Source: Parvularcula sp964219355
GTDB taxonomy: Bacteria > Pseudomonadota > Alphaproteobacteria > Caulobacterales > Parvularculaceae
Assembly (NCBI GenBank): GCA_964219355.1
Contig: CAXPOZ010000001.1
Coordinates: 372,001-436,000, forward strand
Direction of reading: 5' to 3'
Length of the DNA: 64,000 nucleotides
The position numbers and the translations under genes are program-made. How positions within the stretch are numbered: the first letter of the stretch is position 1; the number at the start of each line of letters is the position of its first letter. This document shows positions 26,436 to 34,959 of this stretch, one piece after another. Under the pieces are notes generated by a model. The model saw nothing but the letters and a program-made list of their open reading frames with translations, made no database searches and was not told the DNA's origin.

Positions 26436-27632
26436 ATGCTGCTCACCTCTCTTCTCACCCCGCTCGTACTTGCTGGCCTCGTTTATGTAGGCCTGACGCG
26501 CGGCATCCTGCTTGAGCTGACGAGAAAACCACTCATCGTCACGGGGGTGAGCATTGGGATCGGACTGATCTGGCTGATGCTCAACCTGCCCTATTTCCCC
26601 GACAAGCTGATCGGGGCAGCGGCACAGTCTCTGCTCGGCGCGCTGGTTTTTGTCGCAGCCATGGAATGCCGCCTCTCGCGGCTCTTGCGGATCTCCCCCG
26701 ATGCCTTCCGCCTCGCGACCGGCGGCACGCTCGTCATGATGTTCGGCTTTGCAATGACGGCGTATATTCTGGTGCCGGGCATGGGCCTCTTCCCGCCATT
26801 GCTCGTTGGCGCCGCCCTGATGCTGGGCGGGGCGCCCGCTGTCTCTTCACCGCTCCTGACAGCGCCGATTGCAGAAGAAACACGGACCGCCGCGCGGGTT
26901 GAAACCGCGACCGTTCTCGTCCTCGGCGTGCCGATTGCCATGCTGCTGAACAGCGGCGCTGAGCCCGTCACGCCCGGCACGGCCATTATCGACCTGCCCG
27001 CTATCCGTTCACTCGGCGGCTTTGCGATTGGCGGCATTGCGGGCCTCGCGGCAGGGCGTTTCCTACCTATCCCCCAAGCGGCCCTGCCCAAATCACCGCT
27101 CTTTTTTGCCGCTGCGATGTATGTCCTCGCGATCCTCATTGGGCTCGACCCGGTGATGACACTCGCAGGCGCTGGCGTTGCCTATTCGGAGGAAGCCCGC
27201 CTCTCGGCCGCGATCCGCACCCGCTATTGGCGGACGGGCGAGGCGACGTTGTCGCCGATTGCGCTCGCCCTCTTCGGCCTGATCATCGCACCACACGCCG
27301 TCACGCTCGACTTCCTGATCTGGTTCATGGCGCTGGTCGGCGTCGGGATGGTCCGGGCGCTCGCCCGCTACCTTGCCCTTGTGCCGAGCCATCTGCCGGT
27401 GGCCGATCAGACATTCCTGATCTGGTATAATGGCGCGCCGGGGGTCGGCAGCGCCCTGATGCTTCTGATCTTCACCGCATCGAATGCGCCCCTGACTGAT
27501 CAGCCGATGGCGCTCGCCGCAGCGGCAGTCCTGATGGGTCTTGCGAGTGCCCGCATGGTGTCCAAACCGCTGACGCGACGGCTCGTGCAACAGACAGCAC
27601 TCGCCCAGAAAAGGCGTTATAGTGCCGCCTAG
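26436..27632 (+). CDS. CPA1-antiporter-like membrane protein lacking the ion-binding motifs
   Basis: The 398-residue protein has about 12 hydrophobic helices and aligns by pattern with Na+/H+ antiporters of the CPA1 type: VFVAAMECRLSRLLRI for the usual glutamate/leucine helix, LMLGGAPAVSSPLLTAP where A(P/T)DPVAV is expected, ETRTAARVETATVLVLG where RLRTILEGESLLND is expected, and WYNGAPGVGSAL for the GxRGA region. The key aspartates and arginine of those motifs are absent (residues 131-135, 155-164). It may therefore be a transporter with another substrate or a non-transporting homologue. An enoyl-CoA hydratase gene starts 5 bases later, suggesting a shared transcript. Confidence 0.75.
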   Translation: MLLTSLLTPLVLAGLVYVGLTRGILLELTRKPLIVTGVSIGIGLIWLMLNLPYFPDKLIGAAAQSLLGALVFVAAMECRLSRLLRISPDAFRLATGGTLVMMFGFAMTAYILVPGMGLFPPLLVGAALMLGGAPAVSSPLLTAPIAEETRTAARVETATVLVLGVPIAMLLNSGAEPVTPGTAIIDLPAIRSLGGFAIGGIAGLAAGRFLPIPQAALPKSPLFFAAAMYVLAILIGLDPVMTLAGAGVAYSEEARLSAAIRTRYWRTGEATLSPIALALFGLIIAPHAVTLDFLIWFMALVGVGMVRALARYLALVPSHLPVADQTFLIWYNGAPGVGSALMLLIFTASNAPLTDQPMALAAAAVLMGLASARMVSKPLTRRLVQQTALAQKRRYSAA

Positions 27633-27637
27633 GATTT

Positions 27638-28435
27638 ATGCCTGAGAGGCCGAACGTGACGGATCACTGTTTACTGACACATGTGGATGAGCGGGGGGTC
27701 GCCACCCTGACGCTGAACCGGCCGGATGTCCGCAATGCGCTCGATGAGGAGCTGATGCGGGAGCTGACCGAGCATGTGGTGACCTTCAGTCGGTCACAGG
27801 ATGTCCGCCTAATTGTCATCACCGGCTCTGAAGACGCCTTTAGCGCGGGCACGGACATTTCATGGATGGAGGAAATGGCGACCGACCAGCCCTCCGTCGA
27901 TGCAAGACGGCTGGGCAATCTTCTCTGGCAGGTGCGTTGCTGTCCCAAGCCGACCATTGCGCGCGTCAATGGCGCGGCCATCGGCGCCGGGCTCGCGCTG
28001 GCCGTTGCCTGCGATATCTCTGTCAGTGATGACGAGGCGCAGTTCTCACTGCCCGCCGTCAGGCTCGGCACCCTACCGGCGGTCCTTGCGCCATTCATGC
28101 TAGATGCTGTCAGCCCTTCTGTCCTCAGGCGCTACGTCCTGACGGGCGAAACATTCTCCGCCGATGAGGCGCGCCGTGTCGGCTTCATCCATGCGACCTG
28201 TCTGGGTGCGCAGCTTGATGCGACGGTTGCCCGGTTCATCGATGACCTTCTGATGGGCGGACCGCTCGCCCAGAAGGAAATGAAAATGTTGCTCAATGCC
28301 TATGCGCATGAGCCATTCAATACGGGTCTCATCGAAGGCGCCGCAAAGATCAGTGCCCGGATTCGGAAGACGAACGAGGCCCGCGAAGGGCTCGCCGCTT
28401 ATATAGAAAAGCGTGATCCCGACTGGAAACGCTAA
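27638..28435 (+). CDS. Enoyl-CoA hydratase/isomerase family protein
   Basis: The 265-residue protein has the crotonase fold: LTLNRPDVRNALDEEL, the oxyanion-hole pair SAGTDISWM and AAIGAGLALAVACD, and the position LPAVRLGTLPAV that usually carries one catalytic Glu. It should act on enoyl-CoA in fatty-acid or amino-acid breakdown; LiuC-like methylglutaconyl-CoA hydratases look similar. The first ATG is at 27638, but a GTG at 27656 has a better SD (AGAGG), so the start may be six codons later. Its stop overlaps the converging channel gene by three bases. Confidence 0.87.
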   Translation: MPERPNVTDHCLLTHVDERGVATLTLNRPDVRNALDEELMRELTEHVVTFSRSQDVRLIVITGSEDAFSAGTDISWMEEMATDQPSVDARRLGNLLWQVRCCPKPTIARVNGAAIGAGLALAVACDISVSDDEAQFSLPAVRLGTLPAVLAPFMLDAVSPSVLRRYVLTGETFSADEARRVGFIHATCLGAQLDATVARFIDDLLMGGPLAQKEMKMLLNAYAHEPFNTGLIEGAAKISARIRKTNEAREGLAAYIEKRDPDWKR

Positions 28436-29277
28436 GGTCGTTCCCGATCGGGCAGTCTTGCCTTCAGCTCATCGATCTTCGCTGACAGGACTTTGAGCTC
28501 CTGCAGGACGTGGTCGGTTTCTTCATGGATGAACTCTTCGGTTTCATCCGCCTCTTCCTCCACCACCCGCACGACGATCGCAATGAAGAGGTTGAGCATG
28601 GTGAAGGTGCCGACCAGCACGAAGGTCAGAAAGAAGATCCATGACATCGGGTGATCCGCCTGCACATCATCGGCGATATCGCGCCAGCCTTCCAGCGTGA
28701 TGATCTGAAACAGCGTGTACATCGAGGTGAAGACATTGCCGAAATAGTTCGGATGCGTCTCACCGTAGAGCGAGCCTGCGATGACCGCGAAGACATAGAC
28801 GATCAGGACGGCAATGATCGCAACGGAGATGATGCCGGGTACCGAATCGACAAGTGCCCTCACCACGGTGCGCATCCTCGGCACGACAGTGACGACCCTG
28901 AGGAGCCGCAACACCCTGAACGCCCGGAGCGCGGCAAAGAGGTTCGAGGCGGCAAGCGCTGCGCCCGCGACAATCACGAAATCCGCGATATTCCAGCCCG
29001 ACCGGAAGAATGACGTTCCATAAGCGGCAATCCGTAACACCATCTCGACGACGAATATCGTGACGAACAAGAGATCGAAAAGATGCAGCCAAGGCCGCCA
29101 CGGATCGAAACGGTCAAAAGTCTCAAGCCCCAGCGTGATCGCATTCAGGCAGATGATCGCCATCACCACGTTCGAGAACCACGGCGCCTCGACCAGTTCG
29201 ACCAGCCTCGCCCTTGCTCCTGCAAGCGGGGTCTGTGGCAGCTGCGCCACGTCTTTTGCCTTGTAATCCTGTTCCAT
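28432..29277 (-). CDS. Single-domain voltage-gated cation channel with TLEGW filter (possibly Ca2+-selective)
   Basis: The 281-residue protein has the six-helix NaChBac layout. The S4 sensor has arginines at 118, 121, 124 and 127 (every third residue), S5 is IISVAIIAVLIVYVF, the filter is TLEGWRD at 194-200, and S6 ends GTFTMLNLFIAIVV. A charged C-terminal helix with heptad-like pattern follows for tetramer assembly. Sodium channels of this family usually have TLESW; a glycine at the fourth place, as here, occurs in the native Ca2+-selective CavMr (recalled), and Asp200 would add charge. The gene is preceded by a perfect CtrA box. Confidence 0.88.
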   Translation of the reverse strand: MEQDYKAKDVAQLPQTPLAGARARLVELVEAPWFSNVVMAIICLNAITLGLETFDRFDPWRPWLHLFDLLFVTIFVVEMVLRIAAYGTSFFRSGWNIADFVIVAGAALAASNLFAALRAFRVLRLLRVVTVVPRMRTVVRALVDSVPGIISVAIIAVLIVYVFAVIAGSLYGETHPNYFGNVFTSMYTLFQIITLEGWRDIADDVQADHPMSWIFFLTFVLVGTFTMLNLFIAIVVRVVEEEADETEEFIHEETDHVLQELKVLSAKIDELKARLPDRERP

Positions 29278-29306
29278 GCCCGAAATGGAGCCTCACCAAT
29301 TCACCC

Positions 29307-29321
29307 TTAACGCAGGATTAA
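29307..29321. promoter_or_regulatory. Perfect CtrA binding box (TTAA-N7-TTAA)
   Basis: TTAA (29307-29310), seven bases CGCAGGA and TTAA (29318-29321), followed by CC, match the full CtrA consensus. The site is 30 bases upstream of the channel gene and 126 bases before the coiled-coil gene, both of which diverge from here. CtrA controls cell-cycle, motility and polarity genes in Caulobacterales and relatives. Confidence 0.65.
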
Positions 29322-29446
29322 CCGGGACTTACGATCAGTTACAGACCCAGCATTGCACCTTGACAGCGCACCCTCCAAACTCGAGGGCTCAGGGTTAAGC
29401 AGCCCGGGGGCGGTCCGACCGTCCTTCTGGCTGATCGGAGAGATAA

Positions 29447-31258
29447 ATGCCCATGGTCGCGGAAGACCCGACCCACCCCCATTCGGCGCAGGACGCCGAT
29501 GATGACCGCTCTGTCGTCGTGCCAATTTCGGCCCGGCATGGCGATGATCCTCGCGGGGCGGAGAGCGACACGGCGCGGCGCGCTTTTCTCGAAGATGACA
29601 ATGATCCTCTGCCCTGGCCAAGGCGGGCGCGCAAAGTGCAGCGCATCTCGCAAATGCTCGCCTTCACGATCCCCGTCTGCTGGATGGTCGCATGGCCGAT
29701 CGGGTCCATGCTCGCCAATGAGCAGGTGACCGGCGTCTGGGCGCTGAAATTCGGTTATTCGCTGGATGTGGTCCTGTGGGCGGCAACGGCCGGTATCTGC
29801 ATCCGCCTTATCGGCTATGTGCTGTCGCTCGCCCTTCGGCTCGAAGCGTCGGCACAGCAACTGGTTTCCGGTCATTCAGGCCGGTCCTTTGCCGATCTGA
29901 CCCCCGGCTCTGTTTCCGCGCTCAATGATGAGATCGATCAAGCCCTGTCGCGTCTTGCGGAGGCAGAAAGCCTAATCCGCCAGCAGGTCCGGGCCATCGG
30001 CAATGCTGGTGAAGCCTTGGGCGCAGGTACAGCGCGCAGTGCCGCCCGGCTTGAGCAGGAGCGCAATGCGCTGATCGCTCTCACCGAAGAAATGAACCGC
30101 GAAGCGGACCGCTTTGCCGAGAAGATCGCTGAGCGTTCACAGGCTGCTGCCGATGAGCATGCCGGGCTGGAGGATCGTCTGGCTGATCGCGGGCGCGAGT
30201 TCGACAGCCAGATCAACCGGTTTGAATCTGTCTCCGCGCAATCGCTCGACCGGTTCGAAGAGCTGGCCCGTGCCATGGAAGAGCGCAGCGCTGCCCTTCG
30301 GAATGCGAGCGAGGAAGCGACCGAGCACCAGACCTCGCTGACCAACCGGCTTGAGGAGAATGCGGCGCGCATTCACGCAGCCCAGGAAGAACTGGCGAAC
30401 CAGTCCGCCAAACTCGAAACCCTGATGCGCGACCAGCGCCGCCGCGCCGACAGGCTCGCGCAGGTCGTCACTGAACAGGCAAGCCGTGTTGTGACGCCGC
30501 GTCAGAAACCGGTGACGCCGCCTTCACCTCAAGCCGCAGCACCGACGCCCACGCCGCCGCCCGCGCCGGTCGAACCGGAGCCCATGGCGCTCAAAGACCG
30601 GCCAAAAGAAAAGCATCGCTGGAAAGACATCCTTGCCAAGGTCGAGGAAGCCAATCCCGCGCCGCTCGTCAAACCTATCAAGCAGGCCGAAGAAGATATT
30701 CCGATCCCGCCGACACCGCCTGCGCCCAAGCCGACCGCATTCCCGCGCGAGCCAATCATGAGGGCGACACAAGGTCTGGTGACGCCCAAAATTGATCCGG
30801 CCCCCGCACCGTCAGCGCCCGTTCGCCCGGCCGAGCCTGCGCCTGCACCAAAGCCCGCGCCTGAGAAGCCGTCCATGGAGGCATCCCCTGCCCCTAATAT
30901 GGATGTCCTCGACCGGCTGGTCGTTCGTATCCAGAATTACTCGCTTGTCCTTCAGACCCAGCTTTTCGGCGGCCCCTCACATGAGGATCTCGACCGGTTC
31001 GAAGCGGGCGAACGCCAGATCTTCGCCAAGGCCCTGATCGCACGCGATCAGGATACGCTGCGCGCCCGCATTCAGGCAGAGCTGAACCAGAATGCTGTCT
31101 TCAGGGAACGGACCAATGAATTCCTGCGGGACTTCGATACGATCCTTGAGCCGCTATCGGCTGAAGCCGGCGGGGCGGATGCGATCCAGACCTATCTGAC
31201 CTCACCGCTCGGCCGGCTCTACATGCTGACGGGTTCAGCCGCCGGTCATTTCGACTGA
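29447..31258 (+). CDS. Large membrane-anchored coiled-coil protein with Pro/Ala-rich linker
   Basis: The ATG at 29447 follows GGAGAG and gives 603 residues. Residues 1-60 are acidic; two close hydrophobic helices lie at about 67-90 and 100-125 (ISQMLAFTIPVCWM, VVLWAATAGICIRLIGYVLSLAL). Residues about 130-345 are a long coiled coil (LARAMEERSAALRNA and similar heptads), followed by a Pro-rich linker (360-480) and a helical C-terminal domain beginning MDVLDRLVVRIQ. The layout, two N-terminal helices plus long coiled coil, is like the polarity factor TipN of Caulobacter, though I see no sequence identity that I could confirm. The divergent CtrA box supports a cell-cycle role. Its stop overlaps the converging gene by 13 bases. 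Confidence 0.72.
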   Translation: MPMVAEDPTHPHSAQDADDDRSVVVPISARHGDDPRGAESDTARRAFLEDDNDPLPWPRRARKVQRISQMLAFTIPVCWMVAWPIGSMLANEQVTGVWALKFGYSLDVVLWAATAGICIRLIGYVLSLALRLEASAQQLVSGHSGRSFADLTPGSVSALNDEIDQALSRLAEAESLIRQQVRAIGNAGEALGAGTARSAARLEQERNALIALTEEMNREADRFAEKIAERSQAAADEHAGLEDRLADRGREFDSQINRFESVSAQSLDRFEELARAMEERSAALRNASEEATEHQTSLTNRLEENAARIHAAQEELANQSAKLETLMRDQRRRADRLAQVVTEQASRVVTPRQKPVTPPSPQAAAPTPTPPPAPVEPEPMALKDRPKEKHRWKDILAKVEEANPAPLVKPIKQAEEDIPIPPTPPAPKPTAFPREPIMRATQGLVTPKIDPAPAPSAPVRPAEPAPAPKPAPEKPSMEASPAPNMDVLDRLVVRIQNYSLVLQTQLFGGPSHEDLDRFEAGERQIFAKALIARDQDTLRARIQAELNQNAVFRERTNEFLRDFDTILEPLSAEAGGADAIQTYLTSPLGRLYMLTGSAAGHFD

Positions 31259-31878
31259 GCCGCCTCCCGGCGCTCATTCTCTTCGATGAGGCCGGACGTC
31301 CATCTCACCGCTTCTTCGGTCGTCATGGCAGCGGCTTCATTGAGCGCATCAGCATAGAACTCAGCGCCCCGGCCCCCTGTCGGGATTTCCTGTGTGAAGA
31401 CACTCGATGCCAGCGTGTGTCCGCGCGGATTGGTCAACCGTGCACCGAAAGAGACACGCGCCACTTCGCCCGCTCCTGTCCGGTCGATATTGAAGGCCCG
31501 GATATCCGAATAAAGGACATAGGACCGGCTGACCGGCATTTCTGTCCGATCACCGACGGCTGAGACGATATCGGCATTCTCGAACCGTCTCTCCAGATAG
31601 ATACGGAAGAGGACCGGCACACGGTCGGCCCATTCTGCCCCATCGACATATTCATATTTGTAGGGACCCGTCGCAATCGCGACATTGAAGGTATTGTAGA
31701 CCGCCTCGGCCGTCGGATCACTGATGATCAGGCCGGTATCAACCGGCGTGACGGAGACCGACATTGCTCTGTCCGGGTCCAGCCGGAAGCGCGGCGGCTG
31801 GCGCCCCGAATCCGGCAGGACCGAAACACAGGCCCCGAGGGCCAATAGCGGAACCGCGCAAATGAGTTTCTTCAACAT
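31246..31878 (-). CDS. ABC-type transport auxiliary lipoprotein (PqiC/MlaA-partner type)
   Basis: The ATG at 31878 gives 210 residues with lipobox LGAC and cysteine 17; longer in-frame starts overlap mlaD and are rejected. The mature part resembles the ABC_trans_aux family found with MCE proteins: YVDGAEWADRVPVLFRIYLERRFENADIVSAV. It should be an outer-membrane or periplasmic lipoprotein closing the lipid path formed by the MCE protein. It is the last gene of the mla-like operon, 13 bases after the mlaD stop. Confidence 0.82.
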   Translation of the reverse strand: MLKKLICAVPLLALGACVSVLPDSGRQPPRFRLDPDRAMSVSVTPVDTGLIISDPTAEAVYNTFNVAIATGPYKYEYVDGAEWADRVPVLFRIYLERRFENADIVSAVGDRTEMPVSRSYVLYSDIRAFNIDRTGAGEVARVSFGARLTNPRGHTLASSVFTQEIPTGGRGAEFYADALNEAAAMTTEEAVRWTSGLIEENERREAAQSK

Positions 31879-31891
31879 CTTCCTGCCGCCT

Positions 31892-32824
31892 TTAATCTGC
31901 TGTCGGACGGCCTTCGCCGACCAGGAATGCCGCCGGATTGCGGTCGAACTCAAGTAAGATGGCTTCGGTCGTATCGACAAGCCGTGAAGCCTTGTGGATC
32001 ATCATGATGGTCGCGCCGAGCCCGTTCCGCGTGAATTCGCTGATCGGTTCGGCAGTATCATCGACGATGGCATTCACATCGAGGACCAGTTGATTGAGGT
32101 TCTCCGCCGTCTCGTTCAACTGCTGGATCGCTGCGCGCGCATCCGTGCTGACGACATCATCAATGGTCTTCATCGTCTTGTTGAGGCTGGTCGTCGCGTC
32201 AGAGATATTCCGTGCGGCAAGGCGCAGGTCAGTACTGACGACGGCCGCATTGTCGATGATCAGGGACAACTCATTTTCCTTGTCAGCGAAGACATCCGTG
32301 ATCGTCTCAATATCTTCGATAATCCGGCTCACAGATTCTGCATTTTCCTGATTGATAAGCTGCTGCAGGCTGAGCGCCAGCTCGCCTGATGATTCAAGCA
32401 CCGCCGCGATACCGCCCAATTCCGCCTCGATGACGGGCACACGCTCCCGGCTGACATCCTGAAGGAGCGGCGCATTGGGTGAGCCGCCTGTGAACTGAAC
32501 GACGGCAAGGCCGGTCACCCCTGTCAGTTCAAGCTCGACATTGGTGTCGGTTTTGACCGGCGTCCCCTTGTCGACCCGAACCAGCGCAAGCGACCGGGTG
32601 GGGTTGTTCTGGTCAAGCTCCAGCGTTTCAACCTGCCCGACCGGGATGCCGTTGAAGAGGACGTTTGCCCCCTCCTGCAGGCCAGAAATTTTCTGGGTAA
32701 AGACGATCTGATATTCATCATACTCCGACCGGTTCGACCCCAGCCAAAGAGTGAAGAGGATCGTGAGCACGATCCCCCCCAGCATGAATGCTCCGATCAG
32801 CACATAGTGGGCTCTGGTTTCCAT
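31892..32824 (-). CDS. MCE-domain lipid-binding protein (MlaD type)
   Basis: The ATG at 32824 (GGAG upstream) gives 310 residues (METRAHYVLIGAF). A single N-terminal helix at about 8-30 anchors it in the inner membrane. The MCE domain follows: YQIVFTQKISGLQEGANVLFNGIPVGQVETLEL and VELELTGVTGLAVVQF. A long helical C-terminal part may form a channel or needle with its copies. MCE proteins hand phospholipids between membranes. The gene lies 19 bases downstream of the ATPase gene. Confidence 0.92.
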   Translation of the reverse strand: METRAHYVLIGAFMLGGIVLTILFTLWLGSNRSEYDEYQIVFTQKISGLQEGANVLFNGIPVGQVETLELDQNNPTRSLALVRVDKGTPVKTDTNVELELTGVTGLAVVQFTGGSPNAPLLQDVSRERVPVIEAELGGIAAVLESSGELALSLQQLINQENAESVSRIIEDIETITDVFADKENELSLIIDNAAVVSTDLRLAARNISDATTSLNKTMKTIDDVVSTDARAAIQQLNETAENLNQLVLDVNAIVDDTAEPISEFTRNGLGATIMMIHKASRLVDTTEAILLEFDRNPAAFLVGEGRPTAD

Positions 32825-32843
32825 TACTCCCGCCCCTCCTTCT

Positions 32844-33662
32844 TTATGCCCGGCCCCGTTCGGGCGCCGGCACGTCAAACGTATTCGCAGCCTGAGCTGC
32901 ACGGCCGCGTGGGCCACTGAAATATTCCTGGATCCATGGATGCGGGTTCTGGCGAACCTCATCGACAGGACCGTCCGCAATCACCTTTTTCTCGGCAAGA
33001 ACGGCAATGCGGTCACAATCCCGGTTCAGACTGTCGAGATCATGGGTGATCATGAAAACTGTCAGCCCGAGCGCATCGCGCAGGCTGATGATCAGCTCAT
33101 CGAATTTTGCTGCGCCGATGGGATCTAGACCTGCTGTCGGCTCATCAAGAAACAGGATCTCCGGGTCGAGTACGAGCGCGCGGGCAAGGGCTGCGCGTTT
33201 TCTCATCCCGCCTGAAAGCTCGGAGGGGTATTTCTCCGCTGCCTCCGGCTGGAGCCCGGCCAGGGAGATCTTTGTACTGGCGATTTCGCGGGCCAGCTGG
33301 TCTGAAATCTTTAGCGTCTCACGTAACGGCGCCATGACGTTCTGTGCCACGGTCATCGAGGAGAAAAGCGCCCCATCCTGAAAGAGGAGACCCACCTTGC
33401 GATTGACGGCAGAACGCTCATCCTCGTTCAGGTTCTCGGTCTGCTCACCCAGCATCCAGACGGTCCCACCATCTGGCGGCCGCAGGCCCACAATCGCCCG
33501 CATAAGGACGGATTTGCCCGTCCCGGAGCCACCGACGACGCCAAGGATCTCACCGCGGTAGACATCAAGATCAAGCTCGTCGTGTACGACGAAGCTGCCG
33601 AACTTGTTCGTCAGGTCACGGACCCTGATGACGACATTCTCGTCTGGCGTTGGCGCACTCAT
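32844..33662 (-). CDS. ABC transporter ATPase (MlaF type)
   Basis: The 272-residue ATPase has Walker A GGSGTGKS, the Q-loop GLLFQDGALFSS, signature LSGGMRKR, Walker B ILFLDEPTAGLDP and the H-loop MITHD. These variants (GALFSS, GGMRKRAALAR) match MlaF-like ATPases that power phospholipid transfer between inner and outer membrane. Its ATG overlaps the permease stop (ATGA), implying coupling. Confidence 0.92.
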   Translation of the reverse strand: MSAPTPDENVVIRVRDLTNKFGSFVVHDELDLDVYRGEILGVVGGSGTGKSVLMRAIVGLRPPDGGTVWMLGEQTENLNEDERSAVNRKVGLLFQDGALFSSMTVAQNVMAPLRETLKISDQLAREIASTKISLAGLQPEAAEKYPSELSGGMRKRAALARALVLDPEILFLDEPTAGLDPIGAAKFDELIISLRDALGLTVFMITHDLDSLNRDCDRIAVLAEKKVIADGPVDEVRQNPHPWIQEYFSGPRGRAAQAANTFDVPAPERGRA

Positions 33663-34801
33663 ATGCCAAGCTCCAGGAACAACATCGCAAAGAGCGCATC
33701 GATGAGGATGACAAGGAACAGGGACTGGACGACCGCCATGGTCGTCCGGCGGCCTAGTTCCTCTGCTGAATGCTCGACGTTCATGCCGTGATAACAGCCA
33801 ACGACGGCAATCACGAAAGCAAAGAACGGCGCCTTCACAAGGCCGACCATGAGATTGTCGACGACAACGATTTCCTGCGTCCGCGCCATGAAAAGCTGCG
33901 GCGGGATATCAAGCGCCAGCCAGCCGACAATGCCGCCCCCCAGAATGCCGAGGAAGGCCGCAAGGAAGGCCAGCACCGGCAGGGTCAGCATCAGCGCAAT
34001 CGTCCGGGGAATGACAAGCGCATCAAGCGGATTGACGCCGAGCACCCGCATGGCGTCGATCTCCTCACGGAGTTTCATGGAGCCGATCGCGGCGGTGAAT
34101 GCACTGCCCGAGCGCCCGGCCAGAAGGATCGCGGTGAGTAGCACCCCGAATTCGCGTAAGACGGTGATGCCGACGAGTTCGACCGTGAAGACTGACGCCC
34201 CGAATTCGGCCAGCACCCGCGCGCCCATAAAGGCGACGACCGCACCGATCAGGAAGGACATGAGCCCGACGATCAGGGTCGCATCCATCCCCGCCTCTTC
34301 CATGTGATGGACAAGCGGGGTCATGCGGAATCGGGTCGGTTTTTTGATACTGCCGCCGATACGGGCAATGACCGCGCCGACAAAGCTGAGAATGCTCAGG
34401 CCTTCGGTCCCGAAGCGTTCCGTCCCTCGTCCGATCCGGTCGAGCATCAGGACGAAAGATTTACGCTCCGCGGGATCGTTCGCGCATTGCTCCAGATGCG
34501 GCTTCATCTGTTCGATGAGCTGATCGTGGATAGGAGAGGCATTCTCAAAAACCGGAGAAGGCTGGTTTTCGCCCTCCGCCGCGCAATTCTCGCGCATCCG
34601 CAGAAGGATCATCGCCCCGGCGGTATCGAGTTCATCGAGCCCGCCAAGATCAATGGATTTCAGGCGATTTCCCTGCTCGGCAACGAGTTTCCGCAACTGG
34701 TCATCAATGCGGACGAGCCCGTCACGCAAGGTCCAGTCACCCCGCAGCAATAGCTTGAGAGCGCCATTCTCTTCAGCAATTTCATACCCGGCTGACGCCA
34801 T
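33659..34801 (-). CDS. Lipid transport permease with N-terminal STAS domain (MlaE type)
   Basis: The 380-residue protein fuses a STAS domain (about 1-120; GLDELDTAGAMILLRM), the counterpart of MlaB, to a MlaE permease of five to six helices (FLIGAVVAFMGARVLAEFGA, RSGSAFTAAIGSMKLREEIDAM, VPRT-like IPRTIALMLTLPVLAF). It is the inner-membrane core of a phospholipid transporter with the ATPase, MCE protein and lipoprotein downstream. The MlaB-MlaE fusion is common in alphaproteobacteria. It heads the operon. Confidence 0.92.
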   Translation of the reverse strand: MASAGYEIAEENGALKLLLRGDWTLRDGLVRIDDQLRKLVAEQGNRLKSIDLGGLDELDTAGAMILLRMRENCAAEGENQPSPVFENASPIHDQLIEQMKPHLEQCANDPAERKSFVLMLDRIGRGTERFGTEGLSILSFVGAVIARIGGSIKKPTRFRMTPLVHHMEEAGMDATLIVGLMSFLIGAVVAFMGARVLAEFGASVFTVELVGITVLREFGVLLTAILLAGRSGSAFTAAIGSMKLREEIDAMRVLGVNPLDALVIPRTIALMLTLPVLAFLAAFLGILGGGIVGWLALDIPPQLFMARTQEIVVVDNLMVGLVKAPFFAFVIAVVGCYHGMNVEHSAEELGRRTTMAVVQSLFLVILIDALFAMLFLELGI

Positions 34802-34882
34802 ACCGCACGCACCCCCGCGGGATGTAAGACTCTTTTTACCGGTTCACCATGCCACGGATTGTTGAACGGTCGATAAAGACTT

Positions 34883-34902
34883 GCGATTCTATGTCGAATC
34901 GC
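34883..34902. repeat. Palindrome containing two GANTC (CcrM) sites
   Basis: GCGATTC (34883-34889) and GAATCGC (34896-34902) are perfect 7-base arms around TATGTC. Each arm contains a GANTC site, the CcrM methylation target of alphaproteobacteria. It lies between the divergent mlaE-like operon and the CHASE2 gene, 58 bases before the latter's likely start. Confidence 0.5.
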
Positions 34903-34959
34903 CCTCGGCTTTCAGCTAGGTGACCCTGGGGTATGGATTGGGGTGCTGAAGGGACAGCG

